Source: Pseudomonadota bacterium
GTDB lineage: Bacteria; Cyanobacteriota; Vampirovibrionia; Obscuribacterales; Obscuribacteraceae
Assembly (NCBI GenBank): GCA_021325555.1
Contig: JAJPGY010000035.1
Location: 1-35,560 of the forward strand
Direction of reading: 5' to 3'
DNA length: 35,560 bases
Shown: positions 7,724 to 14,683 of the stretch, piece after piece
How positions within the stretch are numbered: the first letter of the stretch is position 1
Layout: the number at the start of each line of letters is the position of its first letter
Notes under the pieces: model-generated
Seen by the model: only the letters and a program-made list of their open reading frames with translations
What the model was told of the DNA's origin: nothing
The model's database searches: none
Made by a program: the position numbers and the translations under genes

Positions 7724-9538
7724 TCAGCGCCGCTTTTTCGGACCGGCCGGCGAGGCGGGCGGCTTTACAGGCTCGGCGCCGGCAATGTTGAAGAATTTTT
7801 GCAAGATCGCCCTGGCGATCGGTGCCGCCACCGTCCCGCCGTGGCCGCCGTGCTCGACGATGGCGGCCACGGCGATGCGCGGCCTGTCGGATGGTGCGTA
7901 ACAAACGAACCAGCCGTGGGTTCTGCTGCCGGCCGGCGGGGCTTCGGCGGAACCGGTCTTCCCCGACACCTCGACGTTGCCGAGCCGGGTGGCGCCGCCG
8001 GTGCCGCTGGCGACGACGGCTTTCAGCCCGTCGAGCACCACCTTCAAATATTCGTCCTTCACCTTGACGTGCTCGGGGCGCGGCGGGGGGATCTGGCGGT
8101 CGCCAATCTTCATGACGAAGTGCAGGTTGGGAACCCGCCCGCGCATGCCGATGCCCGAAAATACGCGCACGGCTTGCGCCGGGGTTAGCTGAACGAAGCT
8201 CTGGCCGATGGACATGTGCAGGGTGTTGCCCGGATACCATTTCTCGTGCCAGTTGCGCAGCTTCCACTCCGAATCAGGCACCAGACCCATGCCCTCGTGG
8301 GGCAGCTCCACGCCGGTGGGGCGCCCGGCGCCGAACTTGACCCCCCAGTCCTTGATCATCTCCGGCGTCATGTGCAGCGCCATCTGATAGAAGGCCGAGT
8401 CGCGCGACCAGGCCAGGCACTTGACCAGATCGAAGAGGCCGGAGGTGGACGTCCAGTCATGAAAGAAGAAGCCACCAAGGGCGATACCACCAGAGACACG
8501 CAGCTTGGTGTCAGGCTTCACCACCTTATTTTCCAGGGCAGCGATAAGCGTGATCGCCTTCCATACCGACCCCGGCGGAAACCCGGAAAGAGCGCGGTTG
8601 TATAGCGGGTGGTCGGGAGCGTTCACCTTCTTCCACACCGAAGGCGTTATGCGGTGCGTGAAGACATTGGGATCGAAACTCGGCCGCGAGACCATGACCA
8701 GCACCTCGCCCGTCTGCGGATCGGCGGCGACGACCGCGCCGTGGCGGTCGCCCAGGGCCTGGTAGGCGATCCGCTGCAGATCGAGATCGAGCGAGAGCAC
8801 GATGGGCTGTCCGGCTCTGGGGTCCCTGGTCACCTCCGGGCGCGAAGTCCTGGCCGAGACCGCCTGTCCGCTCGCGTTGACGCGGACGCGCTGCTCGCCG
8901 TCCAGCCCCCGCAGCTGGTCGTCATAAAGCCGCTCGATGCCGTCCTGGCCGACGATGTCCCCCATGCGCCGCTCCGGGCGCCGCTGCAGCTGCCCTTCGG
9001 TGATCTCCCCGCAGTAGCCGAGCACGTGGGCGGTGATCTCGGCCTGCGGGTAGGTGCGGCTTATGTCCGGCAGGATGTCGATGCCGGGCAGGAAGAGCTT
9101 CTGCTCGAAGAACTGGCTGACCACCTTGAGATCGAGGTCCCTCTCCAGCACCACCGGCAGCACGGAGTTGGACTCCCTGGCCTCGTTGAGCCTGTCCCGC
9201 ACCTCATCCTGCGGCTCGTTGAGCATCCGCGAAAGCCGGGCGGAGATGTTGTCGATATCCTCCAGCTGGCCGGGGATGGCGATAAGCGAAAGCGACTCCT
9301 TGTTGGCCGCCAGAAGGTTCCCGTGCCGGTCGTAGATGATCCCCCTGGGCGCGCGCAGGAAGGTGACGCGGCTGGAATTCTCGATCGCCTTTGCCCGGTA
9401 GTAGCGGTTCTGGATAAGCTGCAACCAGACCAACCTGGTGGCAAGGGCGGCTACCGCCGCGACGATCACCAGGGCAAGCGCCAGCGCCTTGGCACCGGCG
9501 TTTTCGAGTTGATGATGTGGCAGGGTCGACTGGGCCAT
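7724..9538 (-). CDS. mrdA: penicillin-binding protein 2 (elongation transpeptidase)
   Basis: The 604-aa product is a class B PBP that cross-links peptidoglycan during cell elongation. It has one N-terminal TM helix (about residues 17-40), a dimerisation domain with RAPRGIIYDR near 63-72, and the transpeptidase domain. That domain has SVWK (Ser324, Lys327), SRD (378-380, the SxD form common in PBP2) and KTG (527-529). A Pro/Lys/Arg tail ends the protein. The start at 9538 lies 2 bp after the mreD stop; a frame extension to 9817 would lie within mreD and is not credible. The order mreB-mreC-mreD-mrdA is the classical elongasome operon; rodA is not in this window. Confidence 0.95.
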   Translation of the reverse strand: MAQSTLPHHQLENAGAKALALALVIVAAVAALATRLVWLQLIQNRYYRAKAIENSSRVTFLRAPRGIIYDRHGNLLAANKESLSLIAIPGQLEDIDNISARLSRMLNEPQDEVRDRLNEARESNSVLPVVLERDLDLKVVSQFFEQKLFLPGIDILPDISRTYPQAEITAHVLGYCGEITEGQLQRRPERRMGDIVGQDGIERLYDDQLRGLDGEQRVRVNASGQAVSARTSRPEVTRDPRAGQPIVLSLDLDLQRIAYQALGDRHGAVVAADPQTGEVLVMVSRPSFDPNVFTHRITPSVWKKVNAPDHPLYNRALSGFPPGSVWKAITLIAALENKVVKPDTKLRVSGGIALGGFFFHDWTSTSGLFDLVKCLAWSRDSAFYQMALHMTPEMIKDWGVKFGAGRPTGVELPHEGMGLVPDSEWKLRNWHEKWYPGNTLHMSIGQSFVQLTPAQAVRVFSGIGMRGRVPNLHFVMKIGDRQIPPPRPEHVKVKDEYLKVVLDGLKAVVASGTGGATRLGNVEVSGKTGSAEAPPAGSRTHGWFVCYAPSDRPRIAVAAIVEHGGHGGTVAAPIARAILQKFFNIAGAEPVKPPASPAGPKKRR

Positions 9539-9540
9539 GC

Positions 9541-10143
9541 TCAAGCCGGGTTGTTGACGGAGCTGAAGAACTCGTGCCAGCTGCGCATCGGGAAGTAGAC
9601 AAAAGGAGCGATCAGGGCGTTGAGCAGGGCCTCGGGCAGGACGATCTGCGCCAGGTGCGGAAAGACGCCGGCATGCCCGGTCATATGCAGCTGCAGCGCC
9701 ATCATCAGCTCGGCGGCCACGGTGGCCACCAGCACCACCGGAATGCACATGAGGACCTCCGGGTTGAGGTTGCGCATGCAGAAGTACCCGCAGGCCCATC
9801 CGGTCACCGGATAGCACAGCGGATAGACAGGCAGCACGGAGGAGTAGATGGCCGCGATAAAGGCCCCGAAAAGGAGCCCGCTGCCCGAGCCGGAAGCGGC
9901 CTGGTGCAGGAAGATCTCTCTGGCCGAGCGCGTGCGCAGGTCATCGGCAAGGATTGGCGGCATCCGCGACCCGAAGACGAAGCCCCAGAGGATAGTCAGC
10001 ACCAGGGGAAGATTGCAGAAGGCGCCCTGGAAGGCCAGCTCGTTCAGGACCGTGGTCTGCAGGAACCAGGCCAGCGCCGCCACGCAGACGGTGAGCCCGA
10101 TGTCCCACGCCTTCTGCCTGGCTCGCGATGAAAGCAACGCCAT
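9541..10143 (-). CDS. mreD: rod shape-determining membrane protein MreD
   Basis: The 200-aa protein has about five or six hydrophobic segments and an LQTTVLNEL motif in the first helix, fitting the weakly conserved MreD family (usual length 160-190 aa). The segment between helices two and three is somewhat longer than usual (around residues 60-90, with RTRSAREIF). MreD works with MreC to activate PBP2-RodA. Identification depends strongly on position between mreC (19 bp upstream) and mrdA (2 bp downstream). Confidence 0.88.
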   Translation of the reverse strand: MALLSSRARQKAWDIGLTVCVAALAWFLQTTVLNELAFQGAFCNLPLVLTILWGFVFGSRMPPILADDLRTRSAREIFLHQAASGSGSGLLFGAFIAAIYSSVLPVYPLCYPVTGWACGYFCMRNLNPEVLMCIPVVLVATVAAELMMALQLHMTGHAGVFPHLAQIVLPEALLNALIAPFVYFPMRSWHEFFSSVNNPA

Positions 10144-10162
10144 CTGTCAATCCGGCCCTCCC

Positions 10163-10969
10163 CTAAAAGTCCTCCGGGGGCACCACGAGCACCTGAGAAA
10201 GATCATAATAGTTCTCGCTCAGCCTGACCGCCACGGACAGCGTGGTGCCGTTGACGTCGCGTCGGACGCCGGCTACAACCCCCACCGGGTGCCCCGCCGG
10301 GAAAATGCCGCCGTTGCCCAGGCAGACCACCTGGTCGCCGGTCTCGACCGAGGTGCCGATCGGAATGTAGTCTATGACCGCCGGCTCCCGCCGGTGTCCG
10401 GTGAGCACACCGGGCTGGCCGATGCGCGGGATAAGCACGCCCAGCTTCTGGTCCGGATCGGTGAGCAGCCTGACCACGCTCGCCTTCTCCGAGACACTCA
10501 CCACCTGTCCGACCACGCCCCGGTTGGTGATAACGGCCGAGCCTTTGACGATGTGATCCAGCGAGCCCTTGTCGATGGTCACCTCCTCGAACCAGTTGTC
10601 GGGGCTGCGCGTCACGATCTCGGCGGCGATGGTCTTGCGGTCCAGCCGGTCCCTCAGCCCGAGCAGCTCGCGCAGGCGCTGTGTGTCCTTGGCCTGCTGG
10701 CGGGCTGTTGTCAGCTCCAGCTGCGTATCGGCCAGTCTCTTCTCCAGGTCCTTTATGGTCGAGGTCTTCTTAAGAACCTCGGTGGCCAGATCGCGTGTCG
10801 ACTGGACCTGGCGCGCGCTTTTGGTGAACAGCCCGGAGGCGCAGGTCTGCGCGGTCAGGACAAGCCCGCTTAGCGGTCCGGCCACCATCCAGATCAAGAT
10901 GAGCACGAAGAGAATCTCAAAAGCGGACTCCGAGCTTACTGGCAGCCGGCCGTGACCCTGAAGCGCCAA
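10163..10969 (-). CDS. mreC: rod shape-determining protein MreC
   Basis: The 268-aa protein has a short cytoplasmic tail and one TM helix (about 18-40). A coiled coil (about 55-105, rich in Leu, Glu, Lys) is followed by a beta-rich periplasmic domain with LRELLGLRD, ITNRGVVGQV and VETGDQVV blocks typical of MreC. It ends with the common LVVPPEDF-type tail. It binds PBP2 and couples it to MreB. The start appears to be TTG at 10969, with an AGGAGG site 5 nt upstream and no better ATG nearby. It follows the mreB stop by 13 bp. Confidence 0.93.
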   Translation of the reverse strand: MALQGHGRLPVSSESAFEILFVLILIWMVAGPLSGLVLTAQTCASGLFTKSARQVQSTRDLATEVLKKTSTIKDLEKRLADTQLELTTARQQAKDTQRLRELLGLRDRLDRKTIAAEIVTRSPDNWFEEVTIDKGSLDHIVKGSAVITNRGVVGQVVSVSEKASVVRLLTDPDQKLGVLIPRIGQPGVLTGHRREPAVIDYIPIGTSVETGDQVVCLGNGGIFPAGHPVGVVAGVRRDVNGTTLSVAVRLSENYYDLSQVLVVPPEDF

Positions 10970-10982
10970 CCCGCCCTCCTCG

Positions 10983-12014
10983 CTAGGCTTCGCAGGAAGC
11001 TTGCTCGAGCACCCGTCTCAGCGACTTGTCGGTCAACATCTTGCCGGTGCCGATGGCCACGCAGGAAAGGGGATCATCGGCGATGAACACCGGCACCTCC
11101 GTCTCGTTGGCGATGAGCTCGTCCAGCCCCTGCAGGAGCGCTCCCCCGCCGGCAAGCACGATGCCGCGGTTGAAGATGTCGGCCGCCAGCTCCGGCGGCG
11201 TGCGCTCGAGCGTGCGCTTGATCGCCTCGACGATGGCCGAGAGCGGCTCCGACAGCGCTTCGCGCACCTCGCCCCGGCTTATCGTCACCGTGCGCGGCAG
11301 GCCGTTGATCAGGTTCAGTCCGCGCACGTCGTACTTGTCGTTTTCCGGCGTCTTGTAGGCCGAGCCGAGCCGGAACTTGATCTCCTCGGCGGTCCTCTCG
11401 CCGATCGCCAGGCTGTGAACCTTCTTCATGTACTGGATGATCGCCTCGTTGAGCTCGTCGCCGGCCACGCGGATCGACTCGTTGACCACGATCCCGGAGA
11501 GGCTTATCACGGCCACCTCGGTGGTACCGCCGCCGATATCGACGATCATCGATCCGGTCGGCTCGATCACCGGCAGCTGAGCTCCGATGGCGGCGGCCAT
11601 CGGCTCCTCCGGCAGGTAGACCTGGCCGGCCTTGGCGTTTTTGGCCGCCTCGCGCACCGCGCGCCGCTCGACGCCGGTAATGCCGGAGGGAACACCGATG
11701 GCGATGTCCGGCCGCATGAAGGACTTGTTGCCGACCACCCGCTCGATGAACTTCTCCAGCATCAGCTGCGCGTACTTGAAGTCGGCGATCACCCCGTCCC
11801 GCAGCGGGCGAGTGGCCTTTATCCCCTGCGGGGTGCGCCCGATCATCGCCCTGGCCTCTTCACCCACGGCGAGCACGGTCTTGGTCTCGTCGTCGACGGC
11901 CACCACCGATGGCTCGCGGAGGACGATGCCCCGCGAGTCCATGTAAATCAGCGTGTTGGCCGTACCGAGATCGATGCCGATCTCCTGGAACAGACAGCGT
12001 TTGAACCAATCCAC
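10983..12014 (-). CDS. mreB: actin-like cell-shape protein MreB
   Basis: The 343-aa protein has the actin-fold ATP-binding signature: phosphate 1 IGIDLGTANT (about 12-21), phosphate 2 VDIGGGTTEVAV (about 158-169) and the adenosine block LAGGGALLQGLDE near residue 290. Length and motifs are standard. MreB filaments guide the Rod complex along the inner membrane. The N-terminus has an amphipathic WFKRCLF segment that could touch the membrane. The start is GTG at 12014, with GGAGG 9 nt upstream. It is 63 bp downstream of the hfq stop and leads the mreCD-mrdA run. It implies a rod-shaped or elongating cell. Confidence 0.97.
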   Translation of the reverse strand: MDWFKRCLFQEIGIDLGTANTLIYMDSRGIVLREPSVVAVDDETKTVLAVGEEARAMIGRTPQGIKATRPLRDGVIADFKYAQLMLEKFIERVVGNKSFMRPDIAIGVPSGITGVERRAVREAAKNAKAGQVYLPEEPMAAAIGAQLPVIEPTGSMIVDIGGGTTEVAVISLSGIVVNESIRVAGDELNEAIIQYMKKVHSLAIGERTAEEIKFRLGSAYKTPENDKYDVRGLNLINGLPRTVTISRGEVREALSEPLSAIVEAIKRTLERTPPELAADIFNRGIVLAGGGALLQGLDELIANETEVPVFIADDPLSCVAIGTGKMLTDKSLRRVLEQASCEA

Positions 12015-12077
12015 TAAACGAGGCCTCCGGTCGAGGGCGCAGGCAGAGTTTGTCGCCAGGCTTAAGTTTAACAGGTT

Positions 12078-12293
12078 TCAAGCGAGGCGGTAGGCGATAA
12101 CCGCGTCGCGCAGGATGGTGATTGGCTGCTCGCCTTCCGGGCAGACGGAAAACGCCCTGTCGTCGAACCAGCGCAAGGTGCCGGTCAGCCTGTCCCCGTT
12201 GCTCAGCAGGAACTCGACGCGGGATTTTTCGCGAATGAAGCGCTGCAGCTCGGCTACGCTCGGTCCTCTATTGTCTGGCCCCATGGTTGGCAT
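12078..12293 (-). CDS. hfq: cyanobacterial-type Hfq (Sm-like protein)
   Basis: This 71-aa protein has a short N-terminal helix (VAELQRFIREK) and an Sm fold: Sm1 with VEFLLSNGDRLTGTLRWFDD and Sm2 ending in AVIAYRLA. The GD-L-G-T-RW-D pattern and AIAY-like end match cyanobacterial Hfq and not E. coli Hfq, which has Y/F-K-H-A in Sm2. Cyanobacterial Hfq is known mainly for binding the pilus ATPase PilB at the inner membrane and for a poor RNA-binding face. Start is either ATG 12293 or ATG 12284; neither has a clear ribosome site. It lies on the same strand 63 bp upstream of mreB, which is unusual, since in cyanobacteria hfq often sits near dapF. Confidence 0.85.
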   Translation of the reverse strand: MPTMGPDNRGPSVAELQRFIREKSRVEFLLSNGDRLTGTLRWFDDRAFSVCPEGEQPITILRDAVIAYRLA

Positions 12294-12320
12294 TGAACCG
12301 TGTTAACCGCTCAGTCACCC

Positions 12321-12341
12321 GCCGGCGATCCCGGCGCCGGC
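12321..12341 (-). terminator. GC hairpin between GT2 gene and hfq
   Basis: GCCGGCG (12321-12327) and CGCCGGC (12335-12341) form a perfect 7-bp stem with a 7-nt loop in the 55-bp gap between the GT2 stop and hfq start. No T-run follows on the minus strand, so it may attenuate, terminate poorly or simply stabilise the mRNA. Confidence 0.3.
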
Positions 12342-12348
12342 TCGCCGA

Positions 12349-13587
12349 CTAATTATACGCACTCGTGTCCCGGTCGAGCGCGGGATCCAGGTGGGCGCCG
12401 CCAGTCCGCTCAATTGTCCGGGACGAGTTGACCGTATAGCGGCGCCCCTTCCAGTTGACCTGGCCGCCGCTATGCACCAGATATGCGGCGTGCAGGTAAA
12501 GAACCGTGACCGTGAGAGCCCCCAGCGGCAGCAGGAGGAAATGACGCCAGTCCACGCCCTGGTAATGATAGCAGGTACGCCTGTACCAGGCGAAAAGCGC
12601 GGCCATCTCCACCAGGGCGAGGGCGGCCATGACCGGGGCGTCATCGCCCGGCGGCGCCTGGACACAGGTCGAGGCGGCAGCCAGCAGGTGAAGGAAGGGC
12701 GCCAGGAGCGCGCAGTTGATCAGGGTGAGGATGAGGATAAGATTGAGCGGGCGGCAATCGATGAGCGAGTAGAGGTTCTTGGTCCAGCCCTGCCACATCG
12801 TCTTGAGGCTGGTGTACATGCGCACGCTGTAGAGGTCGTGCCCGTCAGCGCAGAGCACGACGAAGCCCTTTCTTTTGACCACGCGCGCGATCGCGTGGTC
12901 CTCCAGGATCTCGTCGCGCACGGCCTGGTGGCCGCCGGCAGCCTCGTAGGCGCTGCGTCTGGCCAGAACGTACTGCCCGTAAGCGTATGCCCTCTCCTGC
13001 CGCTGGTTGTTCACGGTGTGGAAAGGATCGCCGAGCAGGAACGAGCCGAGCAAAACCGGCATCACCGCCCGCTCCCAGAAGCCGCCCAGCTCCTGGACGG
13101 GGACGAAGGAGACAAGGTCCGCCTGGTTGCGCATCGCGTAAGAGACGGCGTCGCGCGCCGAGTTGCTGCGGTGGCAGGTGTCGGCGTCCGTGAACAAAAG
13201 CCACTCGCCGCTGGCGTGCGCGCCCGCGTGCACGAGCGCGTTGCACTTGCCGATCCAGCCTTCCGGCAGGCTTTTGGCCGTGATGAACTTGATCCGGGGA
13301 TCGCGCGAGGCCGCCCGCTCGATAATCTCGGCCGTTCGGTCGGTGGAGCGGTCGTCGACGACCACGATCTCGAAGCAGGGGTAATCCTGCCCGGCGAGCG
13401 ACTCCAGGCAACGCTCGATCTTGCCCTCCTCGTTCCTGGCCGGCACAACGATGGAGATGAACGGCAGGTCGCGCTTGCCGCCCGGCGAGCGCTCGACCCT
13501 GCTCATCAGCGCGTAGAAGACGAAGGTCAGCGCCACGAGCACGAGGACCAGCGCGGTATTAAGAGTAAGGATGGCGATCGGGATCAA
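12349..13587 (-). CDS. family 2 glycosyltransferase, membrane bound (CruC/CrtQ-like)
   Basis: The 412-aa enzyme has an N-terminal TM helix (about 5-28) and a GT-A domain with ISIVVPARNEE, VVVDDRSTD and the DxD nucleotide-sugar motif FTDAD (134-136). It then has the ILEDHAIARV acceptor block, a QGWTKN segment replacing QxxRW, three to four C-terminal TM helices and a conserved-looking VNWKGRRY motif. This layout resembles carotenoid/hydroxychlorobactene glucosyltransferases and related lipid-linked GT2s, though no carotenoid gene is nearby. The start is TTG at 13587, overlapping the stop of the dehydrogenase (TTGA), so the two are probably cotranslated. Function within the family is uncertain. 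Confidence 0.85.
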   Translation of the reverse strand: MIPIAILTLNTALVLVLVALTFVFYALMSRVERSPGGKRDLPFISIVVPARNEEGKIERCLESLAGQDYPCFEIVVVDDRSTDRTAEIIERAASRDPRIKFITAKSLPEGWIGKCNALVHAGAHASGEWLLFTDADTCHRSNSARDAVSYAMRNQADLVSFVPVQELGGFWERAVMPVLLGSFLLGDPFHTVNNQRQERAYAYGQYVLARRSAYEAAGGHQAVRDEILEDHAIARVVKRKGFVVLCADGHDLYSVRMYTSLKTMWQGWTKNLYSLIDCRPLNLILILTLINCALLAPFLHLLAAASTCVQAPPGDDAPVMAALALVEMAALFAWYRRTCYHYQGVDWRHFLLLPLGALTVTVLYLHAAYLVHSGGQVNWKGRRYTVNSSRTIERTGGAHLDPALDRDTSAYN

Positions 13588-14447
13588 CTGGCTGCCCCGT
13601 ACTCATAAAAGCCGCGCCCGGTCTTGCGCCCCAGGTGCCCGGCCGAAACCAGGCGTTTGATGAGCGGGCAGGCGCGATACTTGGGATCCCCGAAACCGGT
13701 GTAAAGCGTATCCAGGACATGCAGGACGATGTCCAGCCCGACGAAGTCGCCGAGCGCCAGCGGGCCCATCGGGTGGTTGTAGCCGAGCGTCATGCCCAGG
13801 TCGATCTCCTCGGGCGTGGACAGCCCTTCCATGAGCGCGAAGGCGGCCTCGTTGATGAGCACCAGGCCGAGCCTGGTGGTGATGAAGCCGGGCATGTCCT
13901 TGGAGCTGATGATCACTTTTCCCAGCGACTGCCCGAACTGGCGGACCCGATCCATGGTCTCAATGGACGTGTCCAGGCCGGGGATGAGCTCTAGCAGCTT
14001 CATGATATGGGCCGGCGAGAAGAAGTGCATGCCGAGGAACTGCTTGGGCCGCTTTGTCGCGGCAGCCAGCGCCGTAATGGACAGGGACGAGGTGTTGGAG
14101 GCGAAGATTCCCTGCGGCTTCACGGTCCGGTCCAGGATGCCGAACAGCTCCTGCTTGGCCCGCAGGTCCTCGGCGATCGCCTCGATGACCAGATCGGCTT
14201 CCGCGGCGTCCTTGTCCGACTCGGTGAGCTTGATGCGCTTTTTCGCCTCGGCGAGCTCGCTTGCGCTCAGGAAGCCCTTTTCTACCGCCCCGCCGCCGAT
14301 CTTCTCCATCACCGACCGGGCCTTGTCGAGGGCCGCCGGGTAGATGTCGTAAACCATCACCCGGGCCTGGGTCTTGGTGGCTATCAGGTAGGCGATCCCG
14401 GAACCCATGAAGCCGGCGCCGGCAACAAAAACCGTGGAAAACGTCAT
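13584..14447 (-). CDS. 3-hydroxyacyl-CoA (3-hydroxybutyryl-CoA) dehydrogenase
   Basis: The 287-aa enzyme interconverts 3-hydroxyacyl-CoA and 3-ketoacyl-CoA with NAD(P). It has the Rossmann motif VAGAGFMGSG (residues 8-17). It carries the catalytic pair His141 in MHFFSPAH and Glu153 in LLELIPG (12 residues apart, as in the family) and the C-terminal signature GFITTRLGLVLINEA with GYNHPMGPLAL. Length equals the stand-alone Hbd/PaaH form. The start chosen is ATG 14447, with AGGAG 10 nt upstream; a 14-residue extension in frame is not needed by the family. It heads the minus-strand run leading to hfq and mreB and is divergent from the biotin carboxylase, possibly linking both to acyl-CoA metabolism. 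Confidence 0.93.
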   Translation of the reverse strand: MTFSTVFVAGAGFMGSGIAYLIATKTQARVMVYDIYPAALDKARSVMEKIGGGAVEKGFLSASELAEAKKRIKLTESDKDAAEADLVIEAIAEDLRAKQELFGILDRTVKPQGIFASNTSSLSITALAAATKRPKQFLGMHFFSPAHIMKLLELIPGLDTSIETMDRVRQFGQSLGKVIISSKDMPGFITTRLGLVLINEAAFALMEGLSTPEEIDLGMTLGYNHPMGPLALGDFVGLDIVLHVLDTLYTGFGDPKYRACPLIKRLVSAGHLGRKTGRGFYEYGAAS

Positions 14448-14683
14448 CCTTGTGAGTCTCCTGAGTTCGACACGCTGGAAATAAATCACTTGCCAACCGG
14501 ATCCGGCAGGAACACCATCGTACCATCAAGGCTTGGCGAGGCGGCTTCGCCTGCGCCGCCCTAAATCGTTGACAAGAGGCCGGCCTGAGATCTTTATAGC
14601 AATCGTAATTCCTGGCCACCGGGTGCCGTTTAACTGGTACGTTGATTGTAATTACCGTCGCTGTCGCAGGTATGCAACCAGCC
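14448..14683 (+). promoter_or_regulatory. divergent intergenic region with a candidate promoter
   Basis: This 236-bp gap separates the divergent dehydrogenase and biotin carboxylase genes and should hold promoters for both. On the plus strand a perfect TTGACA occurs at 14569-14574; 18 nt later is TTTATA (14593-14598), a poor -10 match, so the call is tentative. A small stem AGGCG-GCTT-CGCCT lies near 14540. I see no tRNA, riboswitch or small ORF of merit. Confidence 0.3.

Noticed and set aside
9539..9817. N-terminal extension of PBP2 by about 93 residues
   Set aside because: It lies completely inside mreD in another frame and has no PBP similarity; the ATG at 9538 places the TM helix as expected.
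10983..12017. Plus-strand frame antisense to mreB (338 aa)
   Set aside because: mreB is unmistakable; the opposing frame is His/Asp/Arg-rich without domains.
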